A stretch of DNA of 64,000 nt from CBDAQR01 sp965199055 (GTDB lineage Bacteria > Pseudomonadota > Gammaproteobacteria > Pseudomonadales > Halieaceae), in NCBI GenBank assembly GCA_965199055.1, contig CBDAQR010000003.1:310001-374000 (forward strand), read 5' to 3'. Within the stretch, counting starts at the first letter, position 1. Each line of letters opens with the position of its first letter. Shown here in pieces: positions 16,301 through 24,980 of the stretch. The translations under genes and the position numbers were made by a program. The notes beneath the pieces are model-generated. The model did not search any database. It saw only the letters and a program-made list of their open reading frames with translations, and was not told where the DNA came from.

Positions 16301-17569
16301 TTACTCCTCGCTCACCGTTTTGCGGGCCCGATTTTTGAGTCGGTTCACGCTCACACCGTCTACCATCTCCTCACCGCTCTCCTTGTCGTCGGCCTTGCCA
16401 ACCGCGCTGAGGTAATCATCTTCCAGGCCCAACTCCATGCTGGTGCTGCCCGTATCAATGTCAATCCGCAGATTATAGGCACCGCGAGTAATACCGTGCT
16501 TGTCGGTGAGGATGAAGCGGCGTGGCACTCTATTGCCCTGCTCGTCTTCGGTTTCCGAGGCGTGACAACCCATAGATGCCACCGCGTCGCCGGCCAGTTG
16601 AATGCCCTCAAGGCGAGAACACTCATCGCTGCAACGCGCCAGAAAACCGAGTGTATCTGCGGTCTCGCCCGTTGCCAGTTCCACCTGGAAATCACCCAGG
16701 AAAATCTGGCCCGGCTGCGCGAGATCCACCATTCTCGCCAACTCAATGGTGACGTCACCGACGATGTAGCTGAATACCGTAGGGTTAACACCTTCAGCCT
16801 GATACAGCTCGTAATGGCTGCCGATATGATAGGCCGTGCGAATCAGCGGCACCGTGTTGCCCTTGGAGGCCTCTCGCGCCATCGCGTTGTCGGCAATTAC
16901 CAGTAACAGGAAATGCAGCAGATCCTGATTGGCGCCAGGACTGAGATCCCGGTTCCACACGTAGTAACCATCGCCCGTGGTAGTGCGCGCGAAGTTGATC
17001 TCAATGCCGCGCGTGAGCAGCTTGTTATAGGCAGAATTGAGCGAGTAAGACAGGGAGTTGAGCTGGCTGGCTTGTTCAAACGGGGTATAAAGGGAGAACT
17101 CGGCGATATCAAACAACAGCACAGCTCGACTGGAGACATAGCTGATGCCGTAGCGCTTGATGATTTGTTCAACCGCATCGACCACACCCGGCTCATCCCC
17201 CAGCGGGGTTGAGAGTTTGATAAAGGTCGCGGAAACACCCAATCGGTTGGCGACTTCAAAGAACTCGTCGCGACTCTTCTGGCGCTGACCGGAAATCAGA
17301 TTGCGGGTAAAAGCCTCTTTACTGTTCTCGTCAGCCGGGTCGCTGGCGGCGGAATAGTTGCCCAGAAAATAATGCGGCACCAGCAGCACCAGAATGCCAT
17401 TGTCGGTAGCACTCCAGCACAACACGATATTTTGACCCAGACGCCATTGCTTGCGCAGCGTCGTCTCCAGCGATTTGAGGTTACCCCTCTGCACGATGCT
17501 GATCGCATCGCTCCCCGCGTCACCAGTGCCGGCCTTGGCGGGCTCTGCCTCTGACATCCCTGAACTCAT
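16301..17569 (-). CDS. Class III nucleotidyl cyclase-like protein
   Basis: 422 residues. A unique N-terminal region (about 1-145) precedes a CHD-like domain (about 148-300). Metal-binding aspartates fit D154 in LLFDIAEFS and D200 in TTTGDGYYVW, 46 apart as expected. GDVTIELARM at 271-280 matches the transition-state segment, retaining R279. The substrate-choosing lysine (K-T-I-G-D in adenylate cyclases) is Thr, and the transition-state Asn is Ile275. The enzyme may therefore be divergent, change specificity, or be a sensor without catalysis. No membrane segments are seen. It is co-transcribed with the HD phosphodiesterase-like gene. Confidence 0.72.
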   Translation of the reverse strand: MSSGMSEAEPAKAGTGDAGSDAISIVQRGNLKSLETTLRKQWRLGQNIVLCWSATDNGILVLLVPHYFLGNYSAASDPADENSKEAFTRNLISGQRQKSRDEFFEVANRLGVSATFIKLSTPLGDEPGVVDAVEQIIKRYGISYVSSRAVLLFDIAEFSLYTPFEQASQLNSLSYSLNSAYNKLLTRGIEINFARTTTGDGYYVWNRDLSPGANQDLLHFLLLVIADNAMAREASKGNTVPLIRTAYHIGSHYELYQAEGVNPTVFSYIVGDVTIELARMVDLAQPGQIFLGDFQVELATGETADTLGFLARCSDECSRLEGIQLAGDAVASMGCHASETEDEQGNRVPRRFILTDKHGITRGAYNLRIDIDTGSTSMELGLEDDYLSAVGKADDKESGEEMVDGVSVNRLKNRARKTVSEE

Positions 17570-17647
17570 TTTTTGTTATACGAAACAACAGCAATTATAG
17601 TGTCAAAGAACCGCCTAGGGCTATGCTTGTTGTAGGGAGGCCAGCTC

Positions 17648-18148
17648 ATGCGTGTGAAGCAGTTCGCACTTTTAACGTCGGTGGCGCTATTCAGCGCCTG
17701 CGCTGACTACCAATTCACCGTGAACGACAAGGTGGTGTACAGCCCCGCGCCACTGTTTGACGAGTATGAGGTGGGAGATTCGGCGCTGGAAAACTGCCTG
17801 AAACAGACCATCGCGGATGCCAATATCACGGCGCCGATTCAACTGCGCGAGCTAAACTGCAGTCACGCAGGCATCGAAAATCTGACCGGGATCGAGGTGT
17901 TTACCGGGATCACCCATCTGAAGCTATCCAGCAACGCCATCACCGATATCGGGCCGCTGGCCGCCCTTGTCGTGTTACAGGAACTCGAGTTGGAAGGAAA
18001 CCTTGTCAGAAGTCTGCTACCGCTTAGAGGCAACCTGAATCTCGCCTATCTGGGACTCGCAGGTAATGCGAATTTGAACTGCGCTGAACTGAACCATTTT
18101 CGGACGCTGCCGGAGCTGGAAATTCAGTCACCGGCACACTGCCCCTAG
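17648..18148 (+). CDS. Leucine-rich-repeat lipoprotein
   Basis: 166 residues. A lipoprotein signal (LLTSVALFSAC, Cys at about 18) predicts membrane anchoring. The mature part has internalin-like leucine-rich repeats of about 22 residues, for example ITHLKLSSNAITDIGPLAAL and LQELELEGN. GGGAGG-like Shine-Dalgarno bases precede the ATG. It overlaps the end of the convergent metallo-hydrolase gene by four bases. A protein-binding role is plausible for the fold; no function can be named. Confidence 0.8.
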   Translation: MRVKQFALLTSVALFSACADYQFTVNDKVVYSPAPLFDEYEVGDSALENCLKQTIADANITAPIQLRELNCSHAGIENLTGIEVFTGITHLKLSSNAITDIGPLAALVVLQELELEGNLVRSLLPLRGNLNLAYLGLAGNANLNCAELNHFRTLPELEIQSPAHCP

Positions 18149-18909
18149 GCACAGTGGAGTTCTAACCACTCACAGCCATCAGATTGATCGGCCCAGATCA
18201 CCCGCTCCGGGTAGGCGAAAACGCCATGCACCGCGTCCCTGGCACGTTCCGGGCAGTTGTTTTTTTCGCTGATATGGGCGATGACCAGAAACTGCAATTG
18301 CTCATGGTTGAGCTCGGACAACAACTCGGCGGCCTGCTGATTGTTGAGGTGGCCCCAGTCCCCGCCTACTCGGGCCTTGAGAGCCGGTGGGTAAGGTCCC
18401 AGTTCCAGCATATCCAGATCGTGATTACACTCCAGCAGCAACGCGTCACAGACACTGTAGTGATCCGTGACCGCGGGGGTAATGCTGCCAAGATCAGTGA
18501 GCACCCCGAGATTCAGACCCCCGCCATTGAAAACGAACTGACAGGGCTCGCGGGCATCATGAGGCACGGCAATGGGAAGCACCTCGATGTCACCTATCGA
18601 AAAGGGCTCCTCGGCGTGGAAAAAGTGCTGACTGGACACCCCCTCACAGCGGCCGCTGGCCCAGGTACCTCTTGTCAGGTAGACGGGAACGTCATACTTG
18701 CGCGATAGACGCGCCACGCCACTGCAATGATCAGAATGCTCATGGGTGACAAGAATGGCGTCCAGCGCAAGCGGGTCGAAATCGAGGCGCCGCATGCGTG
18801 CCTCTGTGTCACGGGTTGAAAAACCACAGTCGACCAACAGACTGGTCTGCCCGCACTGGACCAGGGTGGCGTTTCCGCGACTGCCGCTGCCCAGCGACGC
18901 AAATCTCAC
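18145..18909 (-). CDS. WalJ/YycJ-like metallo-beta-lactamase-fold hydrolase
   Basis: 254 residues opening with the YycJ-typical SLGSGSRGNATLV. The dizinc motif HEHSDH is at 56-61, with later ligands in VPHDAREP and VIAHISEKNN. YycJ homologues are proposed to be DNA exonucleases linked to replication/repair or cell wall control, but this is not established in proteobacteria. The start codon is GTG 18907-18909, sharing a base with the bamC stop, so it is translationally coupled to dapA-bamC. Confidence 0.87.
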   Translation of the reverse strand: MRFASLGSGSRGNATLVQCGQTSLLVDCGFSTRDTEARMRRLDFDPLALDAILVTHEHSDHCSGVARLSRKYDVPVYLTRGTWASGRCEGVSSQHFFHAEEPFSIGDIEVLPIAVPHDAREPCQFVFNGGGLNLGVLTDLGSITPAVTDHYSVCDALLLECNHDLDMLELGPYPPALKARVGGDWGHLNNQQAAELLSELNHEQLQFLVIAHISEKNNCPERARDAVHGVFAYPERVIWADQSDGCEWLELHCA

Positions 18910-19949
18910 TAGTTGATATTGCCCTTAATGAGCGCGAGCAGGCTTTGCGCCTGAGCCGCATCCAGCGGCTCGCCATCTTCACGTTCAATACTGATGCGAA
19001 CGATATCCGCATCTTCCTGCGACTCGACATTGAGCACAAAATCTCGGTCGGCGATGGCTTCGCGGCTGTCGTCAGCCTCGTCGAAAAGCCAGTCAAACCA
19101 ACCACCATCGTCTTCGTCTGACTCGACATAGCGAATGTAGTAGACCCCTGTACTGCGGTCGCGATCATTCACCTGATAACTCGATTCACGCAGAGCCCGC
19201 TCCACCGACGCCCAGGCCCTATAGTAAGGCAATTCGAGGCGAATATAGGGCATGCCGTCCTCGCCCTCCTGCATGCTCACTTTGCCCGTGGCGGAAATTG
19301 CCTGCTGGGCCATCATAGACACTGGGGCAGTATCGGTGCTGTTGGCGATGTACTGCGCCACTGTGCGCAGCATGTCGGCCTCTTTGCTTTTGTCTGCCGA
19401 CGCTGCCGGCCAGGACGAAGTATCGCCAGCCATAAACATCTGCAGCACGTGCAACTCGGAAGTATTCCGCTGCACGCCCTGTTCAATTCGGAAACGATAG
19501 CGCTCGTCCATCCCGCCCTCTTGTGGACGCAGCCAGCCGGTTTCAATAATGCCCGCACGCGCGTCTACTCTGGCAATCTGCAGACTATTCGTGGTCAGAA
19601 ACGCTCGCACCTGAGGCCATAGTTGACCCGGTGCCGTGGCCACCAGCATCCACTGCTCTTCACCCAGCTTTTGAATGCGCACGAGCTCTTCGGTCTCCCT
19701 GGCGACCAGCGGGGCAGGCCGCGGCACTTCAAACTCGCCGGTCACTCGCATCTGCTCGGTCACCGGTGGAATCACGTAAATATCCTGCAGGGCATCGTCG
19801 TCCAGATGCGAGGGCACCTGGATACCACGTTCTACTCGGGCGTTGCGGTAATCGTCACTGCGATCACGGAAGTATCCGTCCTCCTCGTTGGTCAGCCAGC
19901 TGCAAGCCGACAGGCTGACAATCAGAGCAAGCAAAATCAGGCCACGCAT
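18909..19949 (-). CDS. bamC: Outer-membrane assembly lipoprotein BamC
   Basis: Accessory lipoprotein of the BAM beta-barrel assembly complex. The lipoprotein signal ends at Cys16 (LIVSLSAC). The unstructured N-terminal part carries the family signature GYFRDRSDDYRNARV, the region that contacts BamD in E. coli; two helix-grip domains follow. It is 346 residues, full length. It starts one base into the dapA stop, the conserved dapA-bamC arrangement. Confidence 0.93.
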   Translation of the reverse strand: MRGLILLALIVSLSACSWLTNEEDGYFRDRSDDYRNARVERGIQVPSHLDDDALQDIYVIPPVTEQMRVTGEFEVPRPAPLVARETEELVRIQKLGEEQWMLVATAPGQLWPQVRAFLTTNSLQIARVDARAGIIETGWLRPQEGGMDERYRFRIEQGVQRNTSELHVLQMFMAGDTSSWPAASADKSKEADMLRTVAQYIANSTDTAPVSMMAQQAISATGKVSMQEGEDGMPYIRLELPYYRAWASVERALRESSYQVNDRDRSTGVYYIRYVESDEDDGGWFDWLFDEADDSREAIADRDFVLNVESQEDADIVRISIEREDGEPLDAAQAQSLLALIKGNIN

Positions 19950-20824
19950 CAGAGAATCCCCGCCTCATTCATGGCCGTACGCACGGCATCGTGATACTGG
20001 CCATCCAGCGGTGTCATTGGCAGCCGCAGCGTCGGGCCACAGCGACCCATTTCCGCTAGCGCCCACTTCACCGGAATCGGATTCGATTCCAGAAACAGTG
20101 TGCGGTTGAGGGAAGCCAGACGCGCATCGATGTCTCGGGCGGCGTCACTGTCGCCGGCGCGAGCCACGCTCGCCACCTCGCTCACCAGACGCGGCGCCAC
20201 ATTGGCCGTCACCGAAATCGTACCGTCTGCGCCCATCAGCATCAGCTCAGTCGCGGTTTCATCATCGCCGGAATACACGGCCATCTTGTTCTTGCAGATC
20301 GCGATGACTTCACGACCACGGTCAAGATCGCCTGTCGCTTCCTTTATTCCCACAATGTTGTCGATATCCGCCAGGCGCGCGACGGTATCCGGCAGCATAT
20401 CGACGCCCGTGCGACCGGGCACGTTGTAGAGTATCTGGGGAATAGCCACGGCCTCGGCAATGTGACGGTGGTGTTGGTAAAGGCCTTCCTGGGTCGGCTT
20501 GTTGTAGTACGGAGTCACCAGCAGGCAGGCATCGGCTCCCGCGCCTTGCGCCGCCTGGGTCAGCTCAACCGCCTCTGCCGTCGAGTTTGCGCCGGTACCC
20601 GCAATAACGGGCACACGGCCAGCCACCTGCTTAACCGCATGGGTAATGACTTCGCAATGTTCGGGTACCGCCAGGGTAGCGGATTCCCCCGTCGTACCAA
20701 CGGCGACAATGCCATTGGTGCCTTCATCTATGTGCCAGTCGATAAGGGCATCCAGCGCCTCCCAATCGACGGCACCGTCTGCCAGCATGGGAGTTACCAG
20801 GGCAACTAAACTGCCGCTAATCAT
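19949..20824 (-). CDS. dapA: 4-hydroxy-tetrahydrodipicolinate synthase
   Basis: First committed enzyme of lysine/DAP synthesis, condensing pyruvate with aspartate semialdehyde. With ATG 20822-20824 the protein is 291 residues and the active-site numbering matches E. coli exactly: T44/T45 (GTTGES), Y133 (LYNVPGRTG) and Schiff-base K161 (GIKEATGD). The 17 codons open upstream are not family-like and are left out. First gene of dapA-bamC-WalJ-like. Confidence 0.97.
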   Translation of the reverse strand: MISGSLVALVTPMLADGAVDWEALDALIDWHIDEGTNGIVAVGTTGESATLAVPEHCEVITHAVKQVAGRVPVIAGTGANSTAEAVELTQAAQGAGADACLLVTPYYNKPTQEGLYQHHRHIAEAVAIPQILYNVPGRTGVDMLPDTVARLADIDNIVGIKEATGDLDRGREVIAICKNKMAVYSGDDETATELMLMGADGTISVTANVAPRLVSEVASVARAGDSDAARDIDARLASLNRTLFLESNPIPVKWALAEMGRCGPTLRLPMTPLDGQYHDAVRTAMNEAGIL

Positions 20825-20954
20825 GTCAAAACTCCAGAAATCGCTCCGAGGTACTGCCCGCGGGAACTGCTTCAAATTGAAGACCGCAATTATCCATGTA
20901 ACCGGGCAGATAACAACCGAGTTGGTCTAGAATACACGAGTAAGGAGAGAAGAA

Positions 20955-21461
20955 ATGCCATACCAACAAAGCCTGGTTTTCGCCTTTGCTGCACTAATAG
21001 CCCTGTTAAGCCTGGGTGCCATGGCAGAACAAGCCCCCCGGGTAAGCAGCCTGGGAGGCATCGATCGAGAGTTTATGGCGCAACAGCGCAGCCGCATCGA
21101 CGACCTCGCACGCTTCAACCTGGGCCGTCAGCTTCGTGACGAAAAAACCAACGATCTCGATATCCTGCAAGTGTTGCTGGATCGGCGGCTGGTCAGAGCC
21201 GACCAGTCCCTGGAGTTGCAGGCCATGGGCGTAGTAATGGGTAATCTGCTGGCAGCAGAGCTGGATATGACCTGGGTAATCTACGAGGATCGCTATGGGC
21301 GCAGTCGCGCGCTGAAGATGAAGACCAGTGAGAACTACCTGTTTCCTATTACAATGATTTCACGACGGGCGGAGGTAGGCGCGCGGGTAGATGTTGACGC
21401 GATATACGGCAAAGCCATTAGCGCGATGGAACCCTATCGCCGCGCCTTACCATTTCGCTAG
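20955..21461 (+). CDS. Secreted protein, DUF3806-like
   Basis: 168 residues with a cleavable signal peptide (FAFAALIALLSLGAMAEQ). A good AAGGAG site precedes the ATG, and a TAGAAT box lies about 25 bases upstream. The mature part has the pattern of DUF3806 proteins: MGVVMGNLLAAELDMTWVIYED, then a YLFPITMISRR segment. Family membership is a judgement by eye, and no function is known. It lies 35 bases ahead of the lipid-transport operon and may be its first gene. Confidence 0.65.
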   Translation: MPYQQSLVFAFAALIALLSLGAMAEQAPRVSSLGGIDREFMAQQRSRIDDLARFNLGRQLRDEKTNDLDILQVLLDRRLVRADQSLELQAMGVVMGNLLAAELDMTWVIYEDRYGRSRALKMKTSENYLFPITMISRRAEVGARVDVDAIYGKAISAMEPYRRALPFR

Positions 21462-21496
21462 TTGGCATTCGAAGGGACACCGCTTAACCTGTTCAC

Positions 21497-22618
21497 ATGG
21501 ACGCGAGCTATCAATTAGAGGCTGACACCGGGGGCAATCAGGTTCTGGTCCTGCTGGGAGATTGGACCCTGCAAGAGGACTGCCCCGATTTCAGCGACCT
21601 GGTGCCCAAACTGGCCGGCCTCGAAAACCAGACCATCCAGTGCAGCACCGACAAACTGGGCGAGTGGGACAGTTCCCTGCCCGCCTTCCTCCTACAAGCA
21701 TTCAACTACTGCCAGCAAAACGACATCCGCTTCGACTACTCGGGCCTGCCCGAAGGGGCACAGACACTGCTGACCGTCGCGACGGCAGTCAAAACGCATG
21801 TTCCACCCGAGCAAGAGCAGCGCAGTTGGCTACAAGCGCTGGACCCCACCGCAAAGCTGGGCAAGATAGCCGGAACGATCGAAGAGTCGCTGCAATTTAT
21901 GGGCGAGACCACGGTAGCCATGGGGCGCTTGATAACGGGTCGCGCCAATACCCGCCGCGTCGATTTCCTGGATTTTATCTATCAGGCGGGACCCGCGGCC
22001 TTCGGCATTATCACCCTGACTAGTTTTCTCGTGGGCATGATTCTCGCCTATCTGGGTGCGGCGCAGCTGGCGCAGTTCGGCGCCCAGATCTATGTCGCCG
22101 ACCTGGTAGCCATTGGTATGCTGCGAGAAATGGGCGTGCTGATGACCGCCGTGGTCATGGCTGGCCGCACTGGCGCCGCCTATGCCGCTCAGTTGGGCAC
22201 CATGCAAACCAACGAAGAGATCGATGCCATTGTGACCCTGGGCATCTCACCGATCGAATTCCTCGTATTGCCACGCATGTTGGCGCTGGTGGTCATCATG
22301 CCCTTACTGGTGCTGTACGCCAACGTCATCGGTATTTTGGGGGGAGCCCTGGTGGCCGCCGGGATGGATGTGAGCTTTGTACAGTTCTGGCAGCAATTAA
22401 AAGGGGTGCTCAGCTTCACCCACCTGAATGTGGGCCTGGTAAAGAGCGTGTTCTTTGCCATGCTGATCGCCGTCGGCGGTTGTCGTGCAGGCATGCAGTG
22501 CGGCCGTTCCTCCGCCGCTGTCGGGCAGGCCGCCACCAACGCGGTCGTGGTTTCGATTGTCTATCTAATCGTCGCCGATGCCGCGTTCAATATCATGTTT
22601 CAGAAGCTGGGTATTTAA
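21497..22618 (+). CDS. MlaE-type ABC permease with N-terminal STAS-like domain
   Basis: Inner-membrane permease of an Mla-like phospholipid/hydrophobic-compound transporter. The first ~120 residues look like a STAS domain (LLGDWTLQEDC...GLPEGAQTLL), unlike short E. coli MlaE, where the STAS protein MlaB is separate. The C-terminal 260 residues have five or six membrane segments with the MlaE signature GMLREMGVLMTAVVMAGRTGA and LGISPIEFLVLPR. It is followed one base later by the ATPase gene. Fusing STAS to permease removes the need for a separate mlaB. Confidence 0.9.
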   Translation: MDASYQLEADTGGNQVLVLLGDWTLQEDCPDFSDLVPKLAGLENQTIQCSTDKLGEWDSSLPAFLLQAFNYCQQNDIRFDYSGLPEGAQTLLTVATAVKTHVPPEQEQRSWLQALDPTAKLGKIAGTIEESLQFMGETTVAMGRLITGRANTRRVDFLDFIYQAGPAAFGIITLTSFLVGMILAYLGAAQLAQFGAQIYVADLVAIGMLREMGVLMTAVVMAGRTGAAYAAQLGTMQTNEEIDAIVTLGISPIEFLVLPRMLALVVIMPLLVLYANVIGILGGALVAAGMDVSFVQFWQQLKGVLSFTHLNVGLVKSVFFAMLIAVGGCRAGMQCGRSSAAVGQAATNAVVVSIVYLIVADAAFNIMFQKLGI

Positions 22619-22619
22619 G

Positions 22620-23396
22620 GTGACTGATAGGGACGTCCATATCCAGATCAAGGACCTGACCATGGCCTACGGGTCGAATTTGATCCAGTCCGACCTGAAT
22701 TTCAATATTTATCGAGGCGACGTTTTCGTGGTCATGGGTGGCAGCGGCTGCGGCAAGAGTACACTGCTTAAACATATGATCGGGCTCTTTCCACCAGCGA
22801 AGGGTGATGTGTTCTATGGCGAGCACAGTTTTCAGCACGCTGACCCGCAGCAGCAGTTTGAAATGCGCCGCTCCTGGGGTATCAGCTACCAGACTGGCGG
22901 TCTGTTCTCGGCGATGACGCTGTCAGAGAACACTGCCCTACCCCTGCAGCAGTACACAAGCCTGGGGCCGCGCGAAATCGATGACATCGTTGCCTATAAG
23001 CTGGCCTTAGTGGGGCTTGGCGGTTACCAGGAATACTACCCGTCAGAAATCTCCGGCGGCATGCGCAAACGAGCAGCGCTGGCGCGCGCGATAGCGCTGG
23101 ATCCTGAAATTCTGTTCTTCGATGAACCCTCTGCCGGTCTCGACCCAATCAGCTCCTCGCTATTGGACGAGCTGATACTACAAATGCAGGAATCACTGGG
23201 CGCTACGGTCGTGCTGGTTACCCACGAGTTACCCAGCATCTTCGCTATCGCCAACAACTCTGTGTTTCTGGACGCCGACACAAAAACCATGATTGACTAT
23301 GGCGACCCTAAGGACCTGCGCGCCAATAGCCAGCATGAGAAAGTGAGGCGATTTCTTACCCGCGGTGGCGGCGACAAACTGGGACAAACAGCATGA
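22620..23396 (+). CDS. MlaF-type ABC transporter ATPase
   Basis: ATPase that powers the Mla-like permease. GTG 22620 follows the permease stop by one base. Walker A GGSGCGKST is at 40-48, the ABC signature SEISGGMRKRAALARAI and Walker B ILFFDEPSAGLDPI follow, and the switch histidine lies in VTHELPS. It is 258 residues. ISGGMRKR in place of LSGGQ is the usual Mla-family form. It overlaps the MCE-domain gene by four bases (ATGA). Confidence 0.93.
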   Translation: MTDRDVHIQIKDLTMAYGSNLIQSDLNFNIYRGDVFVVMGGSGCGKSTLLKHMIGLFPPAKGDVFYGEHSFQHADPQQQFEMRRSWGISYQTGGLFSAMTLSENTALPLQQYTSLGPREIDDIVAYKLALVGLGGYQEYYPSEISGGMRKRAALARAIALDPEILFFDEPSAGLDPISSSLLDELILQMQESLGATVVLVTHELPSIFAIANNSVFLDADTKTMIDYGDPKDLRANSQHEKVRRFLTRGGGDKLGQTA

Positions 23397-24364
23397 GCAA
23401 ACAGGCCAACACCGTTGCCATCGGCGCCTTCGTAGTCGGCGCGATGGTGATCTTATTCTCGCTGATTTTCTACATTTCCGGGAATGCGTTTCGCGGGAAT
23501 ACGGAAGATGCCGTCCTGGTATTCGATGGCTCCGTAAAGGGTCTCAAGATAGGTGCACCTGTTGCGTTCAAGGGCGTGCAGATTGGCGAAGTGATCGACA
23601 TCGATTTGGTGGTCGACACAGACACTTACGATGTGATCATGCCCGTGACCGTGCGTATTCAGGGTGACACCATCAAAAAGACAGGCGCGAATCAGGACGA
23701 CGACTCAACTAAGCACCTGCTAGATCGGGGCATGCGCGGCCAACTGCAGCTGCAGAGTCTGCTCACCGGCTTACTGTATATCCAGCTCGACTTCTTTCCT
23801 GACAGCAAAGAAAACTATTTCAGCTACGAAACGGACCTGGATCAGTTCCCTACCATACCCACTGACCTGGAGCGTATATCACGCAACCTGCAAGAGCTCG
23901 ACTTTGGCGCCACCTTTGAGGGGATTGAAAACAGCATCACCGGCCTGGACAAGCTGATCAATAGCAACGAGATGCAGGCACTACCCGGCAACTTGAACCA
24001 ATCTCTGACTGCAGTCGAAGAATTGAGCCGACGGCTCAAGCAGGAAGTAGACGCGCTCTCGCCGACACTGAATTCTCTCGCCACACACAGCGATGAGGCA
24101 GTCGTTGAATTTAATGAGGAATTGCCGAAACTCAGTGCGTCGGCACAAGAGACGCTGGCGGAGATTGACGCCACCCTCACCGCACTGCGCACCACACTGG
24201 ATAACGTGGACTACGTGCTGTCAGACGACTCTGCCGTGCTCTACGATGTGCGCCAGGCGGCCAATGAACTCGGCGCGGCCGGGCGTGCCCTGCAATCCCT
24301 GGCGGAGACCCTTGAAACCCAACCCGAGTCCTTGCTCAAGGGCAAGTCACCCCTGGGTAATTGA
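23393..24364 (+). CDS. MlaD-like MCE-domain substrate-binding protein
   Basis: Inner-membrane-anchored periplasmic MCE protein, 323 residues. There is one N-terminal membrane helix (about 8-28), a single MCE domain (about 38-120, VKGLKIGAPVAFKGVQIGEV) and a long helical C-terminal region, coiled-coil in parts (LNQSLTAVEELSRRLKQEVD). The length and tail are closer to PqiB/YebT-type or Rhizobium-like MCE proteins than to E. coli MlaD (183 residues). It likely forms the periplasmic ring or tube for lipid transfer. Confidence 0.9.
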   Translation: MSKQANTVAIGAFVVGAMVILFSLIFYISGNAFRGNTEDAVLVFDGSVKGLKIGAPVAFKGVQIGEVIDIDLVVDTDTYDVIMPVTVRIQGDTIKKTGANQDDDSTKHLLDRGMRGQLQLQSLLTGLLYIQLDFFPDSKENYFSYETDLDQFPTIPTDLERISRNLQELDFGATFEGIENSITGLDKLINSNEMQALPGNLNQSLTAVEELSRRLKQEVDALSPTLNSLATHSDEAVVEFNEELPKLSASAQETLAEIDATLTALRTTLDNVDYVLSDDSAVLYDVRQAANELGAAGRALQSLAETLETQPESLLKGKSPLGN

Positions 24365-24381
24365 TGATGAGGGAACTGATC

Positions 24382-24954
24382 ATGCGACACCACTGGATAT
24401 CGGCGGTACTCATCGCCCTTCTCATCGCGGGCTGCGGCAGTACACCGCGCAGCAATTACTATATGTTGAGCGCGGAGGCTGGAGGCACCCCGGGCATGAG
24501 TGGGCCTTCTATCGGGGTGGGACCGATTACCGTCCCGGATTATCTGAAGCGCAAGGAGATGGTGCTGAACCGCGATGCCAATCGTCTGGAATTGGCAGAG
24601 TACGATCGCTGGGCAGAAACCCTGGACGCGGGCATTTTGCGGGTTACCGCGCTCAACCTGGCCTCTCTATTGGAAACCCAGCAGGTACAACGATTTCCCT
24701 GGCGGCGCAAAGCAGTCCCTGATTTCGGCATCAGTATCGCCGTGGTGGAGTTCAGCGTAAAAGGCACCAGCGCACTGCTGGTAGCAGAGTGGCGCGTGTC
24801 GAGCCCAAAAGACGGCACAGTGCTTAGCCAGCGCATCAGCAGTCTGGAAACCAGCGCGCGCAGCTCAGAACCCGCCGACGTGGCAGCAGCCTATAGCCAG
24901 CTATTGGCCAGATTGGCGGAGCAGATTGCTGCTGACATAAAAAAGGCGCCCTGA
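24382..24954 (+). CDS. PqiC-like transport auxiliary lipoprotein
   Basis: 190-residue lipoprotein, signal MRHHWISAVLIALLIAGC, placing it in the outer membrane as the partner of the MCE protein. ATG 24382 is chosen because AGGGA lies seven bases upstream and the signal peptide starts there; ATGs at 24364 and 24367 are alternatives. SNYYMLS near the N-terminus and the pattern VGPITVPDYLKRKEMV...ANRLELAEYDRWAE are typical of ABC-type transport auxiliary (PqiC/DUF330) proteins. Last gene of the operon, running into the terminator. Confidence 0.88.
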   Translation: MRHHWISAVLIALLIAGCGSTPRSNYYMLSAEAGGTPGMSGPSIGVGPITVPDYLKRKEMVLNRDANRLELAEYDRWAETLDAGILRVTALNLASLLETQQVQRFPWRRKAVPDFGISIAVVEFSVKGTSALLVAEWRVSSPKDGTVLSQRISSLETSARSSEPADVAAAYSQLLARLAEQIAADIKKAP

Positions 24955-24966
24955 AGGCGCCTTTTT
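24940..24966. terminator. Bidirectional rho-independent terminator
   Basis: A perfect 11-bp inverted repeat (AAAAAGGCGCC / GGCGCCTTTTT) with a CTGAA loop. It is flanked by A-run and T-run, so it can end both the lipid-transport operon from the left and the TonB receptor gene from the right. The stem begins inside the last codons of the lipoprotein gene. Confidence 0.9.
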
Positions 24967-24980
24967 CCTCTACAACCCCT

